The notes under the pieces were generated by a model. The model did no database searches, was not told where the DNA came from, and was given only the letters and a program-made list of their open reading frames with translations. A DNA stretch of 64,000 nt from Symbiodinium sp. CCMP2592. Its lineage: Eukaryota > Sar > Dinophyceae > Suessiales > Symbiodiniaceae. Shown here piece after piece: positions 39,086 through 50,858 of this stretch. The stretch is taken from assembly GCA_905221615.1 (NCBI GenBank), contig CAJNDT010003447.1, positions 75,001 to 139,000 of the forward strand, in the 5' to 3' direction. Positions within the stretch are counted from its first letter, which is position 1; each line of letters starts with the position of its first letter. The position numbers and the translations under genes were made by a program.

Positions 39086-39292
39086 CTGAGTACCGAAAAG
39101 GATGACGTGTGTCCAGAGCATCCAAACTCTACTGGAAGACATTCGGCTGAAACGCAGTGCCGCGCATGGATGTAATGAGCCAAACCCCCGTAGAAGTTCG
39201 ATGAGTGGCGGAACCACAACTGGATCCGTCAAATCGATGACTGTTTTCCCAAATACAGGCAGACTAGAAGATATTGCACTCTCAATCCAAGG
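39086..39292 (-). CDS. Candidate exon, hydrophobic helices
   Basis: Sixty-nine codons including PWIESAISSSLPVFGKTV and PVVVPPLIELLRGFG. Acceptor ATTGAAG, GT donor (CTCAG|GTTCGC), phase 0/0. Resembles a HEAT-type solenoid. Its codons are more AT-rich than the kinase exons, and the opposite strand is also open. Confidence 0.45.
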
Positions 39293-40304
39293 CTTCAATA
39301 GTAGATGACGGGGTAGCAAACCTTCAAAGGTGGCAAACCCCTCAGAGCTTTATAAGTGTAGCCACGGCTTCAGATGCGGTTGTATATACACATCGATGAC
39401 GGTCTGCCTGTCAATATAGTCGCTTTTATGCTGCAGCCCACGCCACAATTTCAATCCCTAGTTGAAGACATGATATATACAATAAGTTACAGGTCAGCAT
39501 TCGTATGCACATGTAAATATACACATTTCCATAAACACGCATCCATTAAAGCCAGATGCATATGTGGATAGACACCCAGGGGTTGTGATGGATTCTTAAT
39601 GATTTTGACATGATATGCCAGATCACGCACCTCAACTTCAATGGAGATGCTGGATGGCAAACCTCCTCCCTCTTCCCCAACAAACTCCTACTTCGTGACA
39701 TGCCCAAGACTCAAAATCAAGGGTGCATGCCTGGATGAGGCAACACAACGCTTAATATTCTGGGTGCAAAAACTCGTGTGAAAACCTCTAAATTACCGAG
39801 AAATACACTCTCCAGCATAACTGGGTGGCTGGCCTGTGCCAGGAGCTGAAGGGACCGCTGCATCACCTGGCAATCGGAGCAATCTCTTGCTTTCGGTAAA
39901 ACCAGGTAAGGGACTAGGGGTTAGGGGATGGGTTTACTCAACTCGCTGTTTAGGGCGTATGATTCAGGATTCAGTCTTGCTCAGTCATGCTTGCTGCGGC
40001 AAGAAGCACGGTTCAGACACATCTGTGCGCAGTTTAGAATCGGGCCTTGAATAGGGTTTCGGGTCCATGGCATCTGCTCGCTCGCAGGCAAAGCCAGGAG
40101 GTTGCTGGTTTGCTGAGAGGTTTACGTCTGAAGACCATTCATTGTTCTTCAGGCTCAGGAATTACTCGTACCTCGGAGCAACACCAAGTAATGCCCCTGC
40201 TAAGCTCCCAACCAGGTGGCCACAGCGGGAGCACAGCCAACCAAGAATCTTGCTGGCCCTTGAGAGACCATGTGGGAACCCTGCGTAAATTAAATGCTAT
40301 ATAC

Positions 40305-40349
40305 CTGAGCGAACAGCCCCCCTGCACCCTTGAGCTCCTGCACCACCGC
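40305..40349 (-). CDS. Candidate micro-exon
   Basis: AVVQELKGAGGLFAQ, with acceptor GATTTATCCCAG and donor CTCAG|GTATATAG, phase 0/0. The splice sites are among the best in the window; the peptide is too short to identify. Confidence 0.5.
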
Positions 40350-42959
40350 CTGGGATAAATCCGAATCTACTGTCATGCAGAGGTCTCTCTATTCTAAGGA
40401 GCAAATGCAGCCTCTTCAGGCGCAGCTGTCGGGCCCGGCGTGGGGTCGAGTGCACGCACCTGGGCGGGAGGTCAAGATGATCACTGCCGGGTTCTGCATG
40501 GTGCGACGGAAGATCCTGTCACACCTTTTTCGACATTCCCACACCAAAACCCAAACACCAAAAACCCTAAATGCCAAAACTTCACGAGCAGTCGCAGCCC
40601 AAGCCCCCGGCCACGCAACCAAGGTCTGGAGGAGGCGCAGGCCCCCACGAAAGGCCCTGCAGTCTCCGAGTGCACGCGAAGCTCTACATTTTTGTTAGAT
40701 GTGAAGCTTCAGTTGGATGTGGCATCATTGCGGGGATGCCTGAGGGTTCAAGGCCTTTTTGTTCCTCTATGGCTTACTAGGCTTGCTCCGACTTTTCATT
40801 ACTTTCCCACACCTGAAGGGGTTTCCCGCCAGCTTCGGCCGCCTCTACGATTCAGCGGAGTCTCCCCGATGTCATCACAGCTTTGGGCTTTAGGGCTCTT
40901 CCGGCGCTCCAGGGCAGGAATAGGGTTTGGGGGTATACCATACTATAATCATGATAAGGAACCCCCAGAATAGTATAGGTTCACAACAGCCCCCCTTAAA
41001 GTAACTATAAGAACTTGCTAAGCTGGCGTCGACAGTCCCAGCGAGTCCTGCTGAATTTGAGAAGCTTAGTTCAGGACTTTCACTACCAGCTCATCTACTC
41101 AAGACAGGGCATGGATTGTAAAGGGGGACATACCTGGCAACTAGGCTCAGCCTCGGGCTCACGTTCGTCTTCGTATGTCCTTTGCAATGTAACTTCTCGA
41201 TTTTCTGGTGCTGTAACATTGTATGTTCAATTGCCCCGATTCAGGCAGCCTAGTTGGCGAACATGCCAATTGACATATGTCAGGCGTCCTGCAAAGCAAG
41301 GAACTTGTGAGACCAGAACAAAGCACATTCCCCGTTGAGGTCCATAGGGCCCATGTCACTCCTCAGTAAGATTAGTCTATCCCTCGTATGGACAGCACCT
41401 TCAACCTTGTGCTTGTGTTCTCCAGGACGGGGTGCAGGGCGCACGGGGGCCAGCTGCTTCAACGCCGAGTCGGTACCGAGCCTTGGGCCATTGGGCAGGC
41501 AGAAGAGGACACAGCTGCCGCGTTCGAAACGGCAGCGGTGCTACGCACTTACGGCTCACCTCGGCCTTCAGCATTCCATCAGAAACTGTGCTAAGGCAGT
41601 TGGAGCTTCAGACCACGGGAGGTTATCACAGTGATACTACTGGAAGCCTTTTCGGGTCATCTTCTGCGTCCCCCTAAGCTCCCCGCAGAACACAAATCAC
41701 AAGCCACCGACCCCGAAGTGTTGGACCCCTGGCAGTCTGCACGAGGCGGAAAGCGGTTGCTGCTTCTTGCAGCTCGCATCCGTCACTGCAGAGAACTTCA
41801 GCATAAAATTCAACACACCCGATAGTGTTTCAACCACAGCCCATTTCACGCCTTGCAGTGGCCGTTCTTCGTAGGCGCTTCATGGGACGCTCCCCATCCG
41901 CAGCTTCCTCGTCTGTGGCTGGGGTTCGAGAAACTGCTGGCCTCCATGCTCTCTGGCTTACAAGCCTCGTGCTTTATCTTACGCTTTTGCTATACAGGAC
42001 ACTCAAGACCACTCGCGGCCTCTGAAACATTCCAAGGAAAAGGAGTCCCTACCTACCTAGTTTTTCATCTATCTGATAAACTACATTCATACATACACAC
42101 TAAGCACAGAACTATACAGTGCACACCGGAACACTCGCTCACTCCTCACTCACTCCCTCCCTCCCTCCCTCACTCACTCACACAAGAACGCAGGCCCACA
42201 CTCACGGAGTGAGCGGAGAGAGAGCGAGAGCGAGACAAAAAGAAAACACACCCACACAAACATGCACATAAATCACCATCGAAAACAACGAATGCCCAGC
42301 GCACAGACTAACTGACGCACACACACACATGCAAACACAATACAAGATGCAGTCATGTACGTTTCGGCTCTAGGGTGTATCCTACCTCAACACATTATAG
42401 CGGACAGCCGAAACCCGTTGATTTGGCACACACACCCTGTCATACCATCCCGGCCTCGACCAACACACCTCCTGTCGCATCCCCGATGGCCTTCTGGAGC
42501 TCGGCAGGTAACCTGGGCCAAAGTCTTCACGGCCGAAGCCTAGACTCCTCAAGCATCCTACTGAAGCCTACATGTGCTTCACCTATCTGGAGCTGTGTTA
42601 GCGACTGTTCTCGTCAATTGACTTTTCTGGCACTTCTGCTTGTATCTGCACTCGACTGGTTGCACAGGTGTCTTTCTCGCCGTTTAGTGTTACATTTAGG
42701 TTCAGTGCTAGGGTCTCAGTGCTAGTGCAGCGTTTCAAGTTCAAGTCCATCTGATTTGCTCTTCATTTGAGGAAGTTGGTGGCAAGCTTTGGTCTCGGAA
42801 GCCACGGACGCCAGTGCATATGGCCTGTGGCTTTGAATTGGAGGGTCTTGTTAGAAGGAAGGAAGGGCCGGAGACACGGCCCGGGGAATTTATTTATGGA
42901 GCTTGAGAACGTCGGGGGGGGTGCGTTGTGGCTTGTATTTGAGCCTTTTCGGCTCTTGC
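40350..42959. other. Intron-like stretch
   Basis: Includes ACTC/CCTC runs around 42128-42190 and CA-rich DNA to 42350. Plus-strand frames near 41480-41600 and 41680-41820 look partly protein-like, but they oppose the exon series and lack splice support. Confidence 0.4.
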
Positions 42960-43029
42960 CGGCTCTGAAACGGACCACCGCAAGTTTAAGACTATCTGGG
43001 GAGTCCGGCCTCGGCAGAATGCTCTCCAG
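42960..43029 (-). CDS. Candidate exon
   Basis: LESILPRPDSPDSLKLAVV then RFRA after acceptor CACCTGCAG, GC donor. No domain recognised. Confidence 0.42.
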
Positions 43030-43601
43030 CTGCAGGTGAAGCCAGCTGACGGCCTGGCAGGGAGGCTCTAGTGAACGCTCGCACTGAATGCCCGAACCCT
43101 TCAACCGGATGCCCTGAAACGACAGATTCCAACGAATCCTGTGCTGGGGCCAGCCTGGGTTCTTCAAACATGGCCGTTATGGCTCTAGCATAACCACATC
43201 CTGAACTCCACATAGCCACGGTGGGGCATTCAGCACAAGTTTCTCCACGTTCTTCTTACCCATCTTTGCAAGGACGACTTGCGGCTCGAAACTTATCTTC
43301 ATGGCACCTCAACTCCGAACTGTGTCCAAGCTGCAGTTCAAGGTCCTGATGACAATTCTCGTGTAACGAAACCCGACCGAAGCCCCTCGGCCTCCAAACA
43401 TGGGCTTAAGGCATGTTCAGGGCCTGATGCGGGATTCGACATGTCGGTGCTATGTTGTCATCTCTGGCAGACGCCCAACATCTTAGGCCTCGTTCTGGCG
43501 CAGGGCACGGAGAACCCCAAGCAGCACAGCTAGTGCCGGGCTGCGAGCGTCTGTGCCGGGCTGTTGGACCTTCGGTCACTGAGGTTGAGCCCCTACAGAG
43601 C

Positions 43602-43654
43602 TTTGCATAAATCTCGAGATTTGAGTTGATGGCTTGCAAATTCAACAGCGGACA
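43602..43654 (-). CDS. Candidate exon
   Basis: SAVEFASHQLKSRDLCK, between CTTTCCAG and AAA|GC. The two-base start is in phase with the exon ending at 43970. Confidence 0.42.
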
Positions 43655-43969
43655 CTGGAAAGGGCTGAAACCGAAGGCTGGGATTGGAGGCTACGCTGCG
43701 TGCTTCAATGATTGTTGTCTCTGTCGCTGGGAGTATATGCAAAATGAAAACGGCTGCTTGTGTACTGGTGGTCATCACGCCTCTACTCCCAAGATTGCCT
43801 TGAGCGGTTTTGCCCACGGACGCACAAAACACTACCGAATATGCGTCGAGAAATTTTGTTTGATCCATGCCCCTGCCACTCTCAGAGATGATGTATGTGG
43901 GAGCTCAGTGGAGTCATGTGAATTTCAGTTGCATATGATATCTGCCTAGGTCTATCGTGCTCCACTAAC

Positions 43970-44146
43970 CTCTGAATCCGACAGCATTCGAAGGGCCTCG
44001 GCCAGGCTCCAGCGCAAGGTCCTGGGCTCGTGACTGGTCGCCTTTTACCGTACTGTGAGCATGAGCTGTGTGGTGTAGCTCAAGACCATCCAAGACCTCC
44101 AGCATTTCGTTTTGGCGGCAGGTGTAACGCTCCGGACTTCTTAAGA
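43970..44146 (-). CDS. Exon, unknown domain
   Basis: Fifty-eight codons including LRSPERYTCRQNEMLEVLDG and HTAHAHSTVKGDQSRAQDLA. Acceptor GTTCCTGCAG and a consensus GT donor (AGAG|GTTAGT). Polar, probably not solenoid. Part of the minus-strand exon series. Confidence 0.6.
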
Positions 44147-45269
44147 CTGCAGGAACATTGGAGTTTTTCCTCCACCTGCTGCCATGCATCTCGTCCCGCT
44201 GCCGGGCCAAGCGTGCGAGCCCATCGGAGGGGCTTCCTGCACACAGAGGGTTTGGGTCCTCCCAGGCTTGGGGGCATTCGGGCCGGTAACAGGGTTGTGG
44301 GGTTGTTAATATTTCTCAATATTGTTTCGTTGGAACGTTTGGCCCGAAGTCTCGGGTACCGCATAAACAAGCTTCCTGCCATTATGTTTTCTTCCTGTTG
44401 AGATGTCATTGCAGCTGAGAAACGCTGGGGTCCAGGACACAGATAAGCTTCGGGCCTCCTGTAACGACACGCCTCATTTCAGCCAACAGTACGTAAATTC
44501 GAGACATTCCCACCCAGAAGTTAAGCGCCCGCAATAAGGGACCGGGACCAGTAATTTTACCGAGACCGCGTATGTCTGCAAGCGCCGGAGTTGCTGTCTT
44601 TTCCCCAAGTAGCTAGCAGCCAGCAGCCATCACTATGATAGCATTGCAGTATACCCCCACGCTGACCTTTTTTGAAACCGGACACTGACCTAGTATTGGT
44701 TGGAGAAGCCTCCACCCGATGCCCAAAACCTAAACCTGAGACCGAAACCACTACAGTACCCTGAGAAACAAGACTTTGTCGTTGACCCTTACCTCAAACC
44801 CTTCTTCACGTCTCTCATAAGGTCTCTCATACTCTTGGAGAAGCAGCCTGACGCAGCTGTGAGCACTTGTCCGACGATGGTGCCTAAGAGGGCAAAGGCA
44901 TGCGGGGCTCCAGGTTTTCTCGGTCGCCTAGGGGCAGTCTATATCGGGCACGACTGCTTGGGATGTTCAGTTCATGCTCGAGCGTGATCAGTTACAGTAT
45001 CGTCAAAAATGAAAGAAACCATCCAGTGCACTTGTTGCCGACACCGCATCACGTGGGATAAAACAGTCCAGACATGCATGGATGAAACCTTTTCAGGCAT
45101 GCATGAAGTTGCGTAGTTGTACACCTACCTTGGGGCTCGGAAAGGTGGACTTGAGGCTTCAGCATGATATGGAGCTACAGAGACTTTCCATCCTCGTCAT
45201 CATCATGATCACCATCGTCACCCTGTGATACCAGCGAAAGATAAGATGATGCTCGCGATTCATTGTCAC

Positions 45270-45403
45270 TTGTGTTGGAATATCTTTTTGGACTTCATGG
45301 TGGGATGCATGCAGGTGCCAATATGACAAGAGTAGAACCCGGAGGACCTCAAGCGCCAAAGCCGCCCCTATACCTTCGTACGAATCGTGTACGCGCCCCG
45401 GAA
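45270..45403 (-). CDS. Exon, HEAT-like helices
   Basis: Forty-four codons including PGRVHDSYEGIGAALALEVL and RVLLLSYWHLHASHHEV. Acceptor CCTCTTCAG, donor CAA|GTGACA. The two-base start completes the Val codon left by 45997, giving a continuous helical run. Confidence 0.65.
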
Positions 45404-45996
45404 CTGAAGAGGTTACTGTCAAGATTGCCAAGTCTTGTAACAGTGCTTCTTGTGTCGAAGGTGCCCCAAAGTTATTGCTAAGAGGAGCATTGTGCTTCGC
45501 TCGTGAGATTTATCTTAAGTCCAAACCAAGCATGTTTACACTTGTAAGACTGGCCCAAGGAAAATAACCGGTAGTATAGATCGTATGTTCGATCATGCAG
45601 GGATGCCTGCAAGACAATATTGTCGTGTAGGCGCCTGGTTCTACTGGGCTTTATTACTTGGATTCTGCATGAACAGTTTCGGGCGAGCAACTGTTAGAAG
45701 TTCCATGAGTTACTGCAGTCAGCTCGCTGCTTATTGTATACAGACGTTTAGAAGCTCGCGCTGGAGTATGGAAGGGCTGAGTGGCCTGGGGTCGAGAATG
45801 ACTGAGGGGGGATCTAATGGTGCAAAGTGCTGAGACTCTGTCACCCGTTCTTGACTGCATACTCAAGACTGGAATCATATGTCATATACGGGACCAAAAC
45901 AAACCACTACCATCTGGAACACAGGCACCCACTCTGGTCTCTACGCTTCTGCCAAGCCTCTTAAGTCGCTACGGTCTCGCCCACGGAGGCGTTCAC

Positions 45997-46220
45997 CATG
46001 CTGAAGCAAAAGGGCCAGGAGGAGACGTAGCCGGCTCCCGGTGACATGGCCCATCCAGTCCACGACAGCTCGGAGAAGCTCCAGCACCGCCTCGCAGGGA
46101 ATTTTGGTTTCAGGCAATCCTTGCAGTTGCTCCGCCTCGTCTAGAAGTACGAAGCCTGAATCATGCTGCTGCAGCTCAAAAGACTCAAAAGCCATTGGGC
46201 TGGTAATGTAGTCATGCCAC
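45997..46220 (-). CDS. Exon, HEAT-like helices
   Basis: Seventy-four codons including YITSPMAFESFELQQHD, CEAVLELLRAVVDWMGHV and RLRLLLALLLQH. Acceptor GTGCCGAAG, GT donor (CATG|GTGAAC). Repeated amphipathic leucine-rich helices suggest an alpha solenoid such as the N-terminal HEAT region of ATM. Confidence 0.65.
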
Positions 46221-47148
46221 CTTCGGCACAAAGGGTGCCCAAGTGCGGATCATCGGGTCAAGGTAAAAGATCAATTCCTAAGCAGCGGGCAAAAGCATGA
46301 ACATCGTGATTATTAACTCATGGCTAGTAACTACGCTCACTTAAGATCACATCTACATAAGTACCGCATACTTCTACAGGAGAAACGTAAACCATGCAAG
46401 GTCATGCTGTACGGTGCTGGAAGGCTGCTCGGGCGCTTTGTCAAAGCTTGGGTTGGTTTCGGTTAGAGGCTGGGGTTTGGACTTCAGGGTTTAGCTGAGG
46501 CACTGGCATGAGTATCGTTGTAGTTCTTGTTTCGGAGATTTAGCAACTTAGGGGCTCCAAAGATTGAAGCCTGCTTGGCCGCTGTGCCATAAAGTCTAAT
46601 TTGGATTCAGGTTATTTACAGCTCTTGAGGCCCACAGGCAGTCTTAAGAAGCTGGTGGCTTCGGCTTTGGACATATTGGACGGCTCAAAGTTGAGCAAAC
46701 CTTGAGAGTTAAATTCCAACTGACTGAGAGAAGACCTGTCAAAGCATGTCTCCCGGTGGAACAAGCTGCAAATACAGGACCTGTGGAAACTGCGAAATAG
46801 TTTTCTCCCAAATCGACTGCCTCAACGGACAAGCTAGAGCCCCGGACCCCAACAAGCTAGACCACACACTCACGTTCGAACATAGCAGGGCTGTGAGGAA
46901 TAAGCCCCTAGACCCAGCAGGCAGGGCAGAAGGGCGGTACCCCCCAAAGCATCTGAAAGCAAATGTTTGTCGCTTCGAACCTGAGGAGTGTATGGGCTTT
47001 GGGCTCCGGGTAAAAGAGGGTTCAGCATTTAGACGAAGTCTGAGTTGAGGGTTTGGAGGCTTTAGACCGCAAGCCCATCTGAACCCGCATGGTCTTGGGT
47101 CTCAACAGAAAGCTCTGAATTTCTCGGCCCTCGTCCCCAACTCTCAAC

Positions 47149-47544
47149 CGTTTCTTCTGCCCAGGCTTCCCGGAAGTGTCGCGCCACGAACTTCTTCGTG
47201 TCCGCCCACTCGTAGGCACCGGCCACCTGTGCCGAGGTCTGGCGCAAGAAATCTGTAAAAGTTGTGGCTTCGTGGATTCGCGGCTTCAGATTCATGCTGA
47301 AGGCCTCAAACAGCCGAGCCTCCGTACCGAATGAGAAAGTGTTGCAGATGATGAGTGCAACGAAACTACGCGACAAACTCCACAGCAAAACGAACAACCC
47401 CAGCAAGCTGCAAAGCGCATATTTCGCCTCGCGGAAGGCTGCCGCGACGGCCGCAGGGTTCGTCTGATCTTTGTAACATGGCTCGTCGTAGGTGAGCAAA
47501 GGCAGCTGCAGGGCGAAGGCGAAGATCTGCCCAGCCTTCCAAGA
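47149..47544 (-). CDS. Long exon, 132 codons, helix-rich
   Basis: Begins after acceptor CTTTATTGCAG, ends at ACG|GTTGAG, phase 0/0. Contains WKAGQIFAFALQLPLLTYDE, a hydrophobic stretch CSLLGLFVLLWSLSRSFVAL, and ending EWADTKKFVARHFREAWAEE. The hydrophobic stretch could be a membrane segment or a buried solenoid helix. No family recognised. Confidence 0.6.
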
Positions 47545-49716
47545 CTGCAATAAAGTATACTAGATAGCAATATAATTCTTTTTTGATCAACTACGTCCTA
47601 TTCTATGCCATGACTGTGGCATCGCGCTTCTGGTGTTTTACAGTCGCACTGAGCCACTGAGCCTTGGCTACCTTCTCCAAGAACCAAGTCCAAAAGCTCG
47701 GCTTGGGCCTCGCCTTGGTCTTCAGGAGTGTAGCCACCTGCTGCTCGCCTAGGCGCTCCTCCGCTGAGGCTATGCTTGGGTTTGGGAGCTCAGCAAATCA
47801 ATCTCCGGAAAGGGCGAAACGACTACAAGTTTGTGAGTTAAGTTACGGCTGCAGAGATTTGGGCTTAAGGTTTGGATGCTCATGGCATAAGCCTTGTGGC
47901 ATGCCTTGGCTCCACGGTTTTCTAGGCAAAAGTCATTATTTACGGAGGCACCAGAGTTGAGAGATTGCCTGCTCGGGGTCAGAGAACATACAGGGTTTAG
48001 GGTTAAAGTTTGTGACTTTATCTTGACCTCAGGTTGTGGTTAGTTCAGGTAGATGCTAACACCTGAACTCTGAACTTAGGCTCACTATTGGCTACTATAC
48101 TGTCACCCCTTGACCCCTTGGTCAGGTCTTCCCACCCCCATGGTCCTGGACCCCCACCCCTCACCCATTGGAATTAGATTTACTTCTTGTGTGCTTGCGG
48201 GTGGTTCTGGCTTTCCGCCTCCCGCTGTGGGTGTGGGTGGGCTCGGGTTCGGGCTGGATCTGCAACTCTGGCTGCGCGTAAGTCTGAATGGATTCTGAAC
48301 TGTTGGATTTATCGCCTGTCCCCCCTGTAAGTGTGGATGAATTTGGGTTTCCGTTTCTTCCATACGCCGTGGCTGGGTTGTGTATCTCACTGCTTCATGT
48401 GGCATTGCATCATTCGAACTTGTAAAGCTGTGAGGCTTGCTATCCCGTCAATATGCAGAAACGACAACAATTAGTAGGATGTCAGCCCCAAGTCTTCTCG
48501 GTGACTGTAGCCATTGCTGCACTATCGGAGTGCTGTCAAAGTCCAGAAACGGCAACAGTTGCGAGGGTTTCGGCACGAAGCCACCTCGTCTTTACGACTG
48601 TTCCGATTTCCGAGGAATCATTAAGTACCCAAGGCAATCACCTGCTACATTGAGTGCATGTCCCCCAGACACGCCATAGCACGACCATGCTTAAAGCCTC
48701 TGCAAATGCGAAGCATAAACCTTCCATCCATGTTGCGTCTACACGAATCATGAAACCAAACATCCCAAACCCCTGAAAGCGTCTCCTGCAGACCGGCAAG
48801 GCTGCGCCTCAGGGGCACTGTGCAGGCAGCCAGGGGCACGCCCAGAAGTTCCTGGCAACCGAGTTAACGGATTGTAAAGGGGAGGTTCCGGGTTAAGAGT
48901 TTAAGTAGTATAGGAATTCAGGTAGCTCGTCAGCCTCTCCAACCATAATGCGTGATTGTCTTTCGACGTGCACGCTGGCGCGCCTGAATCATGTGTTGCC
49001 CATGATCCCGTGACTTGGGTTGGGGTCTGCGTGGAATTGGCTAACTTAGAAGCGTTTTGGTGGATCCGAAAGGTTTGGGGCTGGCTTGGGGTGTGCGATC
49101 CTCCGCGAATGACCGGATTGCGGGTTGGGGTTGTAGAGGGATATTAGATTTTGAGAGGGGTGTGGGGGTTGGGCTGGGAGATAGACTCTTGAGGATGTGC
49201 AGGTGGTGAGTAGTAAGTAGTAGTACAGTAATAGTACAATAATACAGTAGAAGGAGAGTAGTACAGCGCAGTAGTAGCACAGTGGTAGTACAGAACATGA
49301 GACTTTTTCAGTGTAGTTATCTCGGAGTGATCGGGGTTTGGTTTCAAGGCTTTGCCAAAACCTCGAGGCCAAAACCCCATCGCTCCCAGATAAGTACCCA
49401 CGCTCCCCTCCACAATCGACCAAGTCTGAGGCCTGGTAAAGTATTAGTTGCAGTAGTAGTACACTAGTAGTTAGTACAGTAGTAGCACAGTACTTGTAGT
49501 GCAGTACGGGGATTTAGGAGTACCTAGAGCTGTTGGGGATCTAGGTTCCTGACCCTCCACTCAATTAAGATTGACGACGACGATTAGCAGAAAGGGCCCA
49601 AGCAACCGCCCCCACAAATTTTGAAAAAAACAACGCATTACAGATTTTGCCGAAATTCATAGAATTCAATAAGCTTCCAAACAAGCATTACAGCACTAAA
49701 GACAGTCGCACATTAC
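47545..49716. other. Intron or intergenic DNA left of the retrotransposon
   Basis: Contains a telomere-like GGGTTTAGGGTTA at about 47993-48005 and AGT/GTA-rich microsatellites at 49204-49290 and 49440-49505. No gene seen. Confidence 0.5.
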
Positions 49717-49817
49717 TGCTAATGCGACGCCCCGTTTTGGCCAGAGCGATGCTTCAAAGCTCGACATGCCGTGCAAGCGACACCAAAGTCGCGATGCCGA
49801 CACATGAAGAGTAGCCC
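49717..49817 (-). repeat. Split direct repeat A, outer copy (element 3' end)
   Basis: 101 bases identical to 49926-50026. Marks the element's 3' terminus in sense orientation. Confidence 0.95.
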
Positions 49818-49843
49818 CAAGCTTGGGCGGGAAAACGGGAGGG

Positions 49844-49925
49844 TGAAGCTTGAGAATTTAAACGTACACGTACAGTCGGCCTGGACTCGGCTATGCACAC
49901 CGCAAACACGTTCGGAGAACTACAA
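49844..49925 (-). repeat. Split direct repeat B, inner copy
   Basis: 82 bases matching 55909-55990 with one difference (A here, G there, in ACGTACACGT(A/G)CAG). It abuts repeat A at 49926 with no spacer. Confidence 0.95.
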
Positions 49926-50026
49926 TGCTAATGCGACGCCCCGTTTTGGCCAGAGCGATGCTTCAAAGCTCGACATGCCGTGCAAGCGACACCAAAGTCG
50001 CGATGCCGACACATGAAGAGTAGCCC
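49926..50026 (-). repeat. Split direct repeat A, inner copy
   Basis: 101 bases identical to 49717-49817. The stop codon of the RNase H/methyltransferase frame lies 17 bases inside its inner edge. Confidence 0.95.
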
Positions 50027-50042
50027 GTATTTGCGACCAGAT

Positions 50043-50858
50043 TTACAAGAGTCCAGGCCCATATTTGCTCTCCCACTGGCTTCGCCGTGGCTCGCCACTA
50101 AAGAATGAAAAGTTCGAAGCGATCCTTGCGACTTGGTTGTCAAAGATGCAGTTGGCATAGTGCTTACACAGCCCTGCGCACAACCACGGCACCTTGTGTG
50201 AAGGGGCCACGTGCTTGTTACCTGAGAATCTACACCAGCGCTTCGATCCGCAGATGCGCTCGCCGAGCTTGGTGAGGTCAAGAGCAACAGAAACAAACCG
50301 TACGGGCTTGCGGCAAAGGGCTCCATAACCACACTGATCAACCCGGGCAGCGGCGACTCCGGGCTGACGCATCACAGCGAGAACGGGCGGACACCTCCAC
50401 AGCTTTGATGACGCAGGAGCTGCAGCAGAAGCTGGCACCTGAAGGACTCTGCATAGACGAAGCAGTTTGCAAAGAAACCTCATGTAGGCATTGCCGGCAT
50501 TGAGGTTGAGAAGATCACTTGAAGGAAGTCCGGGAACTCCAAGCGGGTGCATGGCACTACGGAGCGGCTGAGGTCCCGGCGGCTGATCACGGGCACACGA
50601 AAAGGACCTGTTAGGCACGGTAAAATGAACATGTTGCACTCGCCCAGAACGAATCCAATCAAGGATGAGCCACCGTCTGCCGGGGTGAAGGAGGTCGTAT
50701 CCACGGCCGCCCTGCAAGTCCCAAAACAGCACACAGTGACCACATCGTCGTGCAACGGCTTGGGCAATGCCACAATTTTTCTCAGCAAGCACCAGTGTCA
50801 CGCGAACTTTCGGCGATGGAGGCGCTTTGAGGGCAAAGTGCACACCAACTTCTCGATG
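50043..50858 (-). CDS. Methyltransferase-like C-terminal domain of the RNase H frame
   Basis: C-terminal 270 residues of an uninterrupted 756-codon frame (52313-50043). Family-like blocks: VTLVLAEKNCGIAQAVAR at the SAM-loop position; HVHFTVPNRSFSCARDQPPG; GPQPLRS; VPGLPSSD; APASSKLW; DQCGYGALCRKPVRF. Related dinoflagellate elements carry a (T)PC dipeptide and an ENP motif, as in C5-cytosine methylases. Here they read PN and AAP, so catalysis is doubtful. Residues about 112-485 of the frame are low-complexity Ser/Gly/Pro/Arg, overlap the recombinase gene and are probably not a domain. Confidence 0.65.
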   Translation of the reverse strand, partial: HREVGVHFALKAPPSPKVRVTLVLAEKNCGIAQAVARRCGHCVLFWDLQGGRGYDLLHPGRRWLILDWIRSGRVQHVHFTVPNRSFSCARDQPPGPQPLRSAMHPLGVPGLPSSDLLNLNAGNAYMRFLCKLLRLCRVLQVPASAAAPASSKLWRCPPVLAVMRQPGVAAARVDQCGYGALCRKPVRFVSVALDLTKLGERICGSKRWCRFSGNKHVAPSHKVPWLCAGLCKHYANCIFDNQVARIASNFSFFSGEPRRSQWESKYGPGLL

